Assembly (NCBI GenBank): GCA_903904885.1
Contig: CAIVED010000012.1
Span: 1-34,129 of the forward strand
Origin: an uncultured archaeon
GTDB taxonomy: Archaea > Nanobdellota > Nanobdellia > Woesearchaeales > CAIVOO01
Direction: 5' to 3'
Length of the DNA stretch: 34,129 nt
Of the stretch, positions 23,865 through 31,648 are shown piece by piece. Each line of letters starts with the position of its first letter. The stretch's first letter is position 1. The notes under the pieces were generated by a model. The model saw only the letters and a list, made by a program, of their open reading frames with translations, did no database searches and was not told the origin of the DNA. Made by a program: the position numbers and the translations under genes.

Positions 23865-23882
23865 TGATATATTCATATATCA
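23865..23882. promoter_or_regulatory. Palindrome TGATATATTCATATATCA upstream of the AbrB-PhoU gene
   Basis: Eight-base arms and a two-base centre, ending nine bases before box A of the AbrB-PhoU gene. The position suits an operator, but A/T-rich promoters give such palindromes by chance more often than other DNA. Confidence 0.4.
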
Positions 23883-23891
23883 TTTAGAAAA

Positions 23892-23903
23892 GTTTATATA
23901 TAA
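23892..23903 (+). promoter_or_regulatory. Box A of the AbrB-PhoU gene
   Basis: TTTATATATAAC-type sequence centred about 26 bases before ATG 23923, and no ribosome site before the ATG, so the mRNA is probably leaderless. Confidence 0.6.
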
Positions 23904-23922
23904 CTCAAAAATAATACGTTCC

Positions 23923-24870
23923 ATGAAAAGGAAAGTAATCAAGCAGGGCAACGGAACATTGACCATAACATTGCCTAAGCAGTGGGCTGATGAAGTCGGG
24001 CTGAATAGCGGCGAAGAAATTGAGATAACCATCAGCCAGAACAACCTGATTGTTACTCCGGTTAAATCTATCGTGAAAAAAGAGATAACAATAGATGTTG
24101 ACAAGTTTGAGAGGCTTTCTTTCGCGAAATTTCTCATAGCATGCTATGAGCAGGGATTTGACACCATAGACCTAGTTTTCACAAAATCCCACGTCCAGTC
24201 CTGGAGCCACGGAAAGGAGCAGGTTAACGATGTAATCAACTTTTTTGTTACAAGGCTGATAGGATTTGAGGTTTTGAGCCAGACTAAAAACAAGGTAAGA
24301 ATAGGCAACATATCAAAGGAATATGTAAAATTTGAAAGCATAATGTCACGAATATTTTTTCTGATAGAGGAATATCTCTCAACACTCATAACAGCATTAG
24401 AAACTAATAATCATGAATCATTGTCGGAAAGAGAAAACCGCCATGACAACATAACAAAACTGGTTGCCCTGGGATGCAGAATAGTCCATGATTCAACCGA
24501 GTTTTCAAAGGTTGAAGCAATGAATCTTGTAACAATCCTGAATCTGCTGGACAAAATAACTGACTTCATAAGATATGCCTGCAAGTACACTTCTTTGTAC
24601 AATAAGAAGGTAGGCAGCGACACAATTAAAACTGCCAAGAAATCCTTCAAGTTCCTTGAGTCATACAGGCATTTCTTCAATAAATTCAGCTATGAGGCAA
24701 TAAGCGAACTTGATGAGCTGAGAGGGGATGTAAAAAAATCTTATCTTGAATGCGTACAAAACTGCCCGAAAGAATCAGCAATAAATTCAAATTTTGATGC
24801 ATTGGTTGAAACACTTCATGGGGCAATAAAGACAAGGATTGCGATTGAATTAGCGAAGAAAGAAGGTTAA
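23923..24870 (+). CDS. AbrB-like DNA-binding domain fused to PhoU-like domain
   Basis: 315 residues. Residues 1-48 form an AbrB/SpoVT swapped-hairpin domain (VIKQGNGTLTITLPKQWADEVGL, GEEIEITISQNNLIV). The rest is a long helical bundle of PhoU type, with acidic helix faces such as ESLSERENRHDNITKL that in PhoU proteins bind metal clusters. Archaeal proteins of this layout are thought to regulate phosphate uptake. No pst transport genes lie nearby. Leaderless promoter at 23892-23903. The gene converges on the large repeat protein without overlap. Confidence 0.85.
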   Translation: MKRKVIKQGNGTLTITLPKQWADEVGLNSGEEIEITISQNNLIVTPVKSIVKKEITIDVDKFERLSFAKFLIACYEQGFDTIDLVFTKSHVQSWSHGKEQVNDVINFFVTRLIGFEVLSQTKNKVRIGNISKEYVKFESIMSRIFFLIEEYLSTLITALETNNHESLSERENRHDNITKLVALGCRIVHDSTEFSKVEAMNLVTILNLLDKITDFIRYACKYTSLYNKKVGSDTIKTAKKSFKFLESYRHFFNKFSYEAISELDELRGDVKKSYLECVQNCPKESAINSNFDALVETLHGAIKTRIAIELAKKEG

Positions 24871-27800
24871 TCAGCGAAAATCAGAAAAATCTCCATTCTT
24901 AAGCATATAGTGCATCGCATTGATAAAATAATTTCTTCTTGCGGTTATTTCTCCACTTTCCATTTGCTTAACCCTTTTTCTTGTGCAAGATGCATAAACA
25001 CTAAGCGACTTAAGAATTGAAGGATCTGTGAGCGCAAGCATTTCTTTCTTATGCAAATCCTTTTTTGCAGCGAATTCAGGATCATGAAGCGACCTCATTT
25101 CTACATAGGCTTTCACATAATTTTTTGTTGCACCCACCGGTATTCCCAGCCTCGGTTCTACCAGCCCGTATGTTATATCATCAATCTCCAAACCATGCCC
25201 CGCAACTGCAAAATCAAGCATATATTCATTACAAGTATTTTCAATTATCTTGTTGTCCCCAAGAATAATTGGCAAATCTTCATTCAGCTCCGCATACCGA
25301 ACAAAATTGCTAATTATTCTCCCGCTTTCACGAATTAAGCTTTGGGGCACAGTCCTCATTAAAGTTCTATAAACATTATTGCTGGTTTCTTCAAGAGGGG
25401 ATTTTATTGCTTCATAATGAGGCATTCCAAAAGGAGTTCCGTATTTAACATCTGGAAATTCCGTCAATGTTTCTTCGGCAGCTAACCTAATCTCTTTATG
25501 GGCAAGCCCAAGCATGAAAAGGTTAAGCATTGCTGCATCATGACCCATATGCCCCGTCTTCCAAAGAATATTTTTTTCTGTTAACGAGCGGAATATTTTT
25601 CCAGCAATTACACTTCCTGGCGCTCTCTTGGCAAGATTGGCTAGCACTAGCATGCTTAATCCGTCATCCAGCTGCAGGACTTCTCCTTTTTTTTCTGAAA
25701 TTAATTTACCAAATTCCAAAAGGTTTGGTTTAAGAGAGTAAATGCGGTTTTCTGCTTCATTTTGTTCTGGCAAAGCAAGTTTAACAACATCATCTGTCAC
25801 GCTTACTACATTATAAGAAGTGTATCCTCCTTCCAGGAATGTTTCCGGGTGTTCCCTTTTGAATCTATGAAGGTCTATAAGCATATGGGTTATCTGATCC
25901 CGTTCGTAGTCTTTAAGGTCCTTATAATTTTTTTCAACAAAATCGCTAATGCGTTCTGCATTGTTCGAATGAATTTTTCTTTCCTCTTCTTTAAATATCT
26001 TTTTGAGCATCTGGTCTTGATAGTGCTGTGCTCTTGCTGCCATTGCAATATTAAACAATCCTTGGGGATTTTCTAAATCATCTAAGATACTCAATAATCC
26101 ATCAGAAAATGCCAAATAGTTATCCTCAATACTATTATTATATTCTTTTATTGATTTTGCATCTCGCTCAATTATGGAAAGATATATTTTTTCAGCTTCT
26201 TCAGGCAATTCTCTTGCAAGGAAATGGAGACTTCTACTTAATATATAATTGCAGTTATTTTTAAACATGTTATCATAAACAGCAACTACCTCCGTAGGTT
26301 CAACAAAACCTAAACTAATCAGTTTAGTTAAAGCCTGCATAGAATTACATAACTGTCTCTCTTCTTTGGATTTTAATGAATCAGCATACAATCTCATTAC
26401 TTCATTTGCATTGATTTTCCCTGAAGGAATGATGTCTGCTAAAGAACCAATATCTCTTGCTGCAACATGCAGAGTTATCCCTCCTTGAGATATTGCTTTA
26501 TCATAAATAGCGATAACCTCTTTTGATTGAACTTTTCCCGAAAGTATAGCTTCAGCTAAAGAAGCCAAATCAACTGGAGAACCTCCACCTTGTCCATTTT
26601 GTTTTTCAATAATCTTATGATACAGATTAATAATTCTTTTAGAATCAATTTTGCCAGAAGAAATTCCTTTAGACAGGTTTCCTAAACTCTGTGCTGCAGC
26701 TGAAAAGGGGGCATACTTCCCACTTCTTTGATCAACAGGAAAGTCTGACCAAAATTCAACCAGAGTTAATAATGATTCCGTATTAACATTGCCTGAAGCA
26801 ATCCCCTCTGCTAATCCCCTTATTGCACGAGAACAAAAAGCAAAATGAAGTTTTATCACTTTTTCAGAATCAATATATCCTTCAGACGCAACTTTTCCTA
26901 ACTCATCCAAAAATGAGTCCAATGCAACTTGTTCATCATAATTACCTCTATCAATAAGTTCTCTACAAAAATTAATAACCGCATCGGGATTTATCTTGCC
27001 TGACGGTATCGCTTTTGCTAATGAAACAAGAACCAATTCTTTATGTTTAAAAGATTCTTTAGTTGCAAGCACATCATAAAATAAATCAAGAACAACATTA
27101 GGATCGATATGTCCTGAAGGAATTAGATTTGCCAAATCTCTCAAAGCGACTATGGGTTCATAATTAATTTTTTTTTCTTTTTTAAGTGCGGATTTATAAA
27201 AATTTGCAACTACATCAGAAGAAATTTTGCCTGAAGAAATTAATGGAGCAAATTTGCCAAGATTTGAAAAAACTGCCTTTTCAGTATCCTCATTATTAGA
27301 TAACTCACCACATAATTGGATAATATCTTCAACACCAAATTTGCCTAACTCACTCAAATGTAAAAGAATTCCAAAAGAATCTTTTACTGTTTCAGGATTG
27401 TCTAGCTGTTCTCTGCAAAAATCAGCAACTTGCATAAAATCGGTTTTTTCTGATTTTAAGGCATTTTTAAGATATCCAAAATCGAGATTTACTCCTTTAG
27501 ACCTAAGATCTCTGTGCAATTCAATAACTTGGGACAAACTAACCTTGCCAAGTTGAAGCAACTCATCCAAGTAGCTAGTCCATCGCACGAGCAAGTTTCG
27601 GCTAGTTGAGATATGCCGGGGGTTTGCAATTACACTCCGCTTATACAGATCTAAAACTTTATCCATATCCAAATCAATAAAATTGGCAGATCTCATCAGA
27701 AGAGCAACAAATTCAAGGCTTCGTGGAAGATTAGCAAAGTATAGTTTTAAAACACTTGGAGTAAAATTTTCAGCAAAATCCAAAAATATTTTTTCATTTC

Positions 27801-28266
27801 TCCCAATAAAATTAAGAAAACTAATATTATCATCATTAAAAAAAGTAGTTAATATTTCTTCGGGGGTCATTAATGCTGATTGAAATTTACTTCCACAGCC
27901 TTTTACAAGATTGTCTGCAGAAAGAACAGCAAGAGAAGCATCTGGAAAAAGGCCATGGTCCGCAATCAATTCCAGAATATTTGATCTAAAACGAGCAGAT
28001 AGATAGTTTTCAATTTTAAAAAATAGGGAGGAATGATGAGCTTCATTTGGATCATCTGGAGGAGCAAACTGATCTGGTGAGTGGCTATTTGCAACAATAA
28101 AATTTTGATAGTTATACTCATTAGCTAAAGCTTTGATAATCAGCTCTGCATGAGTTTCTTGGTCATCAATATTTCTAAAACCTATATGTTCAAGATTCAG
28201 CCCTTTTTCCTGAGATGTAACATTTTCTAGACCTTTTCTAAATGCATTTCTAATTTTAGATCTCAT
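24871..28266 (-). CDS. Large helical-repeat protein with kinase-like, probably degenerate, C-terminus
   Basis: 1131 residues. From about 230 to 670 there are nine or more repeats of about 37-42 residues with consensus L-A-x2-I-x-SGKI-x4-VI-x-LY-x3-I (for example IPSGKINPDAVINF and ISSGKIDSKRIINLY), an alpha-solenoid similar in feel to PPR or HEAT repeats. Near 1003-1025 the C-terminus has LGDNKIIEN followed by YMLDFAVAGHGLEIDDITYGL. This resembles the HGDWKEDN and VDFAMVGLGFEVDELAY of the kinase encoded next door, but the catalytic His is lost and the loop is one residue longer. ATG 28266 overlaps the kinase stop as ATGA. I infer a scaffold or substrate-binding pseudokinase partner. No signal peptide. 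Confidence 0.72.
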   Translation of the reverse strand: MRSKIRNAFRKGLENVTSQEKGLNLEHIGFRNIDDQETHAELIIKALANEYNYQNFIVANSHSPDQFAPPDDPNEAHHSSLFFKIENYLSARFRSNILELIADHGLFPDASLAVLSADNLVKGCGSKFQSALMTPEEILTTFFNDDNISFLNFIGRNEKIFLDFAENFTPSVLKLYFANLPRSLEFVALLMRSANFIDLDMDKVLDLYKRSVIANPRHISTSRNLLVRWTSYLDELLQLGKVSLSQVIELHRDLRSKGVNLDFGYLKNALKSEKTDFMQVADFCREQLDNPETVKDSFGILLHLSELGKFGVEDIIQLCGELSNNEDTEKAVFSNLGKFAPLISSGKISSDVVANFYKSALKKEKKINYEPIVALRDLANLIPSGHIDPNVVLDLFYDVLATKESFKHKELVLVSLAKAIPSGKINPDAVINFCRELIDRGNYDEQVALDSFLDELGKVASEGYIDSEKVIKLHFAFCSRAIRGLAEGIASGNVNTESLLTLVEFWSDFPVDQRSGKYAPFSAAAQSLGNLSKGISSGKIDSKRIINLYHKIIEKQNGQGGGSPVDLASLAEAILSGKVQSKEVIAIYDKAISQGGITLHVAARDIGSLADIIPSGKINANEVMRLYADSLKSKEERQLCNSMQALTKLISLGFVEPTEVVAVYDNMFKNNCNYILSRSLHFLARELPEEAEKIYLSIIERDAKSIKEYNNSIEDNYLAFSDGLLSILDDLENPQGLFNIAMAARAQHYQDQMLKKIFKEEERKIHSNNAERISDFVEKNYKDLKDYERDQITHMLIDLHRFKREHPETFLEGGYTSYNVVSVTDDVVKLALPEQNEAENRIYSLKPNLLEFGKLISEKKGEVLQLDDGLSMLVLANLAKRAPGSVIAGKIFRSLTEKNILWKTGHMGHDAAMLNLFMLGLAHKEIRLAAEETLTEFPDVKYGTPFGMPHYEAIKSPLEETSNNVYRTLMRTVPQSLIRESGRIISNFVRYAELNEDLPIILGDNKIIENTCNEYMLDFAVAGHGLEIDDITYGLVEPRLGIPVGATKNYVKAYVEMRSLHDPEFAAKKDLHKKEMLALTDPSILKSLSVYASCTRKRVKQMESGEITARRNYFINAMHYMLKNGDFSDFR

Positions 28267-29771
28267 ACAAACCTCCCTTCTTTTGCAACCTTCTCAACCA
28301 TATACTTGTAATACTGCCTCTGCCTGAACTTGCTGTCATCCATCATGTCACGCTTGTTCATTACGCTGTGCCTCAGCACAAGCTGAGACAAGAATGCAGC
28401 ATCTGCAATTTTATGCATCTGCTGCCCATAACCCTCGTTAACACGATAGCTGAACTCAACATCCTGCGATGACCTAAACCTGATGTAGTCGTCAACAAAC
28501 CCATGAAACTGCTCCAGCCCAAAACCAAACCTCGCATCAGACAAGTAATACGCCAGCTCATCAACCTCAAAGCCCAAACCAACCATGGCAAAATCAACAA
28601 GATGGCCATTGACAACATTATCCTCCTTCCAATCTCCGTGAATGACAGAGCCCGCCTCCAATTTTTTTTGATGGTTATAACCGTCAACAACCGGAACAAC
28701 TTTTGCGGTATCAACTTTTGTTTCACTAAATCTTCTCCAGCCTTCCCCGGAGACATTCAAAAACGGAGTTATACCCTCATTAACATGAGACAACCCGTGA
28801 ACCCCCGCACACACAACCGGTTCAAAAGAACCTTTATGCCTGCCAGCTTCCCTATGAAAAACAGACATCAAGAAAAGATTATAAAAAATATCATGTTTAT
28901 TGAATTGTGTCCCAAATAATTTATTCATTTTAACAAAACCCCGCTCATAAAGAAGCAGATTGTCCATTGCAATAATTGCAAGATCATAGCTGTCGCTTGC
29001 AACAAACTCGCTCGGGTTTAAATTTGCCCTGAAATTGCTAAAAACACTGAGTTCCATGCAATAGGCTGAATACTCCGGCTTTAGCCTGGAGGACAAATCA
29101 ACCTTGATAAATTTATCCTTAAACACAAAGCCTGTTCTGCTTGTGAAATTTCTATCTGAAACAATTATCTCGCTTAAACTGTCGGGAGAAAGTCTTGCCC
29201 TTTGCTGTATCTCTTTCGCTATAAAATCAGTTTCTTCACCGCTCAGTTTCCCGCGAGGGTCCAGCTTTTGTATAAACCTTTCAACAAGATTGTCAACATG
29301 TTTTGGATGTTCAGATAATATCTGGTTAAGCGACTCAATTACTGCATCCGGGCCTCCCATGCCTATTGCTCCGCTGCTTAAAATATGACAATCCGGAATA
29401 AGATGTCTCATTAATAGCTTTGAGTCCCCGGAGCCCCCGGTTAAGAATATGAACTTTGGTGAGCTAAAATTTCTCCGGAAATATTCATCAAGAGCGCTTA
29501 TGGAATGAGCACTTTTAGAATAACTTATGGGAGTTTTTGGTTCATCATTAAACGGAAATTGGGTCACTATAAAATCAAAAGGGCCAAATTCCTTAAAGTC
29601 CCCGCCCATAATTTCATCCGCTGCCGACCAAAGATTCCCATACGGTTTAACTGTTGAAAAACGATAGAGAGAATTGACTATGGCCCGGAATTGCTCTGCA
29701 ACTAAACGTTCCATCTGAGTCCCGCTTGAATATAAATCCAACATTCGATGAATGAATACTCCGTGCTTCAT
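28263..29771 (-). CDS. APH/choline-kinase-like phosphotransferase with N-terminal extension
   Basis: About 502 residues from ATG 29771. The C-terminal 300 residues fit the aminoglycoside phosphotransferase-like kinase fold. FKDKFIKVD near residue 218-226 is the ATP-binding Lys strand. H378-G-D380-W-K-E-D-N385 is the catalytic loop (H-G-D-x4-N), and D393 in VDFA is the metal-binding Asp. Such kinases phosphorylate small molecules or proteins. The N-terminal 180 residues match nothing I know; FLTGGSGDSKLL there is not a true P-loop. Box A at 29794-29803 places initiation at about 29774, so the mRNA is near leaderless; a GTG at 29777 is the other possible start. It is coupled to the solenoid gene by ATGA. 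Confidence 0.78.
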   Translation of the reverse strand: MKHGVFIHRMLDLYSSGTQMERLVAEQFRAIVNSLYRFSTVKPYGNLWSAADEIMGGDFKEFGPFDFIVTQFPFNDEPKTPISYSKSAHSISALDEYFRRNFSSPKFIFLTGGSGDSKLLMRHLIPDCHILSSGAIGMGGPDAVIESLNQILSEHPKHVDNLVERFIQKLDPRGKLSGEETDFIAKEIQQRARLSPDSLSEIIVSDRNFTSRTGFVFKDKFIKVDLSSRLKPEYSAYCMELSVFSNFRANLNPSEFVASDSYDLAIIAMDNLLLYERGFVKMNKLFGTQFNKHDIFYNLFLMSVFHREAGRHKGSFEPVVCAGVHGLSHVNEGITPFLNVSGEGWRRFSETKVDTAKVVPVVDGYNHQKKLEAGSVIHGDWKEDNVVNGHLVDFAMVGLGFEVDELAYYLSDARFGFGLEQFHGFVDDYIRFRSSQDVEFSYRVNEGYGQQMHKIADAAFLSQLVLRHSVMNKRDMMDDSKFRQRQYYKYMVEKVAKEGRFV

Positions 29772-29793
29772 AGGCACAGGATATTGCAGAGAA

Positions 29794-29803
29794 TTATATA
29801 AAT
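29794..29803 (-). promoter_or_regulatory. Box A of the kinase/solenoid operon
   Basis: ATTTATATAA on the minus strand, centred about 27 bases before ATG 29771; initiation near 29774. Confidence 0.55.
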
Positions 29804-29844
29804 CTTCCCATATTCACTATTAAACCGTAGTATAACAAGGACTT

Positions 29845-30663
29845 TCAACCCCGAACCCTTATCGTCCTGGTTTCCTCAAACCTCCCGTCTCCCGGGAGAA
29901 AGTTCATAATGTCATCCAATTCGCCGCCGATTTTCTTGTGAATCTGCTTTGCCAAATCGGTTTTCTTTATGTCTCCGGGCGAAACTATCACGTATTTTTC
30001 TGCCTGCTTTTCAACAGCAGTAACAGGCCCGCCAATAATCCTACCCTCTTTGGTTATGCCAATCGCAACCTGCATATTGAAATCCTTGACATGACTTCTC
30101 TCTCCGTAAACCATAAAAGCGCCTTTGGGAACAAATTCCCCTGCCTTTGCTTCCTTTGTTACCTGCTCAGGCTTGACATAAAAAATAGAAGGCGAAAATC
30201 CCCGCTTCCATGCTCTTGAATAAACAGCGCATTCCTGCGCAGCCTCGCTGATGGAAACATTTCCGCACTTGCCCTTGCATTTCAAAATTACAAACGGGCT
30301 TCCAGGCTCGTCTGTGTGGAAAACCAAATCGCCGGTTTCCGTATGCTTTTTCACCACAATTTCATTTGTAGTTGCATCCTTCCCTCCGATGCAGAGAAAT
30401 CCTTCAGAAGTAAAAAACCAGTGGAACTTCTCATACCATGCCTTTTCCGCCTTTCTCTGCTTTTTTTCCTTCAGCGCCTCCTCGCTTTTCCTTTCCCTCT
30501 CAAGCTCAATTGATTTTTTCTTTTTCAGCTCTTCCAGTTTCTTCTTCTGCTCCTCAATTATCTTCCTTGCGCCGGCTGTCTTTTTCTTCAGCTTCTTGGC
30601 CCGTTCAAAATATTCAGCCGCGTTCTGCTCAATTGATTTTTTTACGGATAGCGTGACTTTCAT
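29845..30663 (-). CDS. Stand-alone NFACT-R (Rqc2/RqcH C-terminal) RNA-binding protein
   Basis: 272 residues from ATG 30663. Residues 1-75 are a basic coiled coil opening with VTLSVKKSIEQNAAEYFE, the segment that in full-length Rqc2/RqcH/Tae2 proteins starts the coiled-coil region. Residues about 78-190 are the NFACT-R domain: WYEKFHWFFTSEGFLCIGG, DATTNEIVVKKH, HTDEPGSPFVILK, and AVYSRAWKRGFSPSIFYVKPEQV. Full-length proteins (about 600-700 residues) recognise peptidyl-tRNA on 60S/50S subunits in ribosome quality control. Here the NFACT-N and helix-hairpin-helix parts are missing and not encoded nearby, so this is either a split protein or a reduced factor. Box A at 30686-30695 fits leaderless transcription. 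Confidence 0.85.
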   Translation of the reverse strand: MKVTLSVKKSIEQNAAEYFERAKKLKKKTAGARKIIEEQKKKLEELKKKKSIELERERKSEEALKEKKQRKAEKAWYEKFHWFFTSEGFLCIGGKDATTNEIVVKKHTETGDLVFHTDEPGSPFVILKCKGKCGNVSISEAAQECAVYSRAWKRGFSPSIFYVKPEQVTKEAKAGEFVPKGAFMVYGERSHVKDFNMQVAIGITKEGRIIGGPVTAVEKQAEKYVIVSPGDIKKTDLAKQIHKKIGGELDDIMNFLPGDGRFEETRTIRVRG

Positions 30664-30685
30664 TTCCAATTAGAATGAATTAGCC

Positions 30686-30695
30686 ATTTAAAAAT
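30686..30695 (-). promoter_or_regulatory. Box A of the NFACT-R gene
   Basis: ATTTTTAAAT on the minus strand, centred 27 bases ahead of ATG 30663; leaderless mRNA is likely. It separates this gene from the pilus operon that ends at 30713. Confidence 0.5.
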
Positions 30696-30712
30696 CCTTC
30701 TTCCGGTTCTTG

Positions 30713-31648
30713 CTACCCGACAAACCCCTGTGCCAGCAATATCACAACTATGGAGAACACCACCATTATCAGCGAATGCTTGATGCCGTAAACAGCAGAG
30801 CCCTCTGCAAGCTTTCCGACAACAAGCCCCGCAAAAAGGGCCTGTATGACTGCCACCATCAGGAATACACCGTGCAGGCTCACAAACCACCTGCCGAGCG
30901 TACCTATGAATTTCGGTAATGAGGTTGTGTCTATGCTAACCTGCATTGTCAGCCCACCGAGGCCGCCCTTGAGTGCTATTCCCGCAGGGCTGAAAGCCCC
31001 CTGCACTCCGCCGGTCTGCTCCAGGCTCTGGATGTAAGGAACAAGAAGGTTCTGGATTATAATCATTACCACAAGGAAAACCGCAAAGATGACATAGCTC
31101 TGGATAATCTGCGCATGGGCTGCGGCGCGCCTCTTCTGCTTCAGCTTTTTTATTTCAACAACAGATTCGGTAACCGATTCGAGGACATCCTCAATATTTC
31201 CCCCGCTCATCTCCGCCTCTATGACTGATGAAATGGCCCTTTTTATCACAGCGTTCTTTGTTTCGTTGGCAAAGTTAAGCAGCGCCTTATGCACCGGGAT
31301 TGCCCATTCTATCTGATTGGCAAGCTTTCTGACATGAGGGGAAAGCGCTCCGTAGTCAATCTTCGAGACGTGCATTATCGCCCTTGGAGCCGGCATTCCT
31401 GATTTTATGGAGCCTGAAAGGTTTCTTACAAATTCAGGGAATCTTGACTCAATCTCAGACTGCCTCTGGAGAGCGAGGAAAAATTTAATCCAATAGGGAG
31501 CGGAAGCAACCGCAATTGAGAGCACAACAAGCGGCCCAAGCCACGGTGTTCCCCCGAAAAACATCAGATCAAGCAAAAGCAGGAAAAGTGCAATTACAAA
31601 AGTCGGGATGTACGGCTTTATTCTTTTGTATGCTGTTTTCTTTGCCAT
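30713..31648 (-). CDS. Type II/IV secretion F-domain membrane protein (FlaJ/TadC-like), second copy
   Basis: 311 residues. Hydrophobic segments at about 14-55, 180-205 and 255-310 frame a cytoplasmic T2SSF domain (ESRFPEFVRNLSGSIKSGMPAPRAI, EAEMSGGNIEDVLESVTE), the inner-membrane platform protein of archaeal type IV pili and archaella. ATG 31648 has GGAGG six bases upstream and follows the stop of the larger homologue directly. The operon order (ATPase, coiled coil, large F protein, small F protein) suggests that the two F proteins act together, as in tad-type systems with TadB and TadC. Confidence 0.87.
   Translation of the reverse strand: MAKKTAYKRIKPYIPTFVIALFLLLLDLMFFGGTPWLGPLVVLSIAVASAPYWIKFFLALQRQSEIESRFPEFVRNLSGSIKSGMPAPRAIMHVSKIDYGALSPHVRKLANQIEWAIPVHKALLNFANETKNAVIKRAISSVIEAEMSGGNIEDVLESVTESVVEIKKLKQKRRAAAHAQIIQSYVIFAVFLVVMIIIQNLLVPYIQSLEQTGGVQGAFSPAGIALKGGLGGLTMQVSIDTTSLPKFIGTLGRWFVSLHGVFLMVAVIQALFAGLVVGKLAEGSAVYGIKHSLIMVVFSIVVILLAQGFVG

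Noticed and set aside
29400-29470. P-loop in the N-terminal part of the kinase (GGSGDSK)
   Set aside because: It lacks the GK[ST] end and the spacing of Walker A; it also does not match the SGGxDS PP-loop exactly.
30251-30673. Phe/Ser-rich plus-strand frames opposite the NFACT-R gene
   Set aside because: They mirror the Lys/Glu-rich coiled coil of the NFACT-R protein, the expected antisense shadow.
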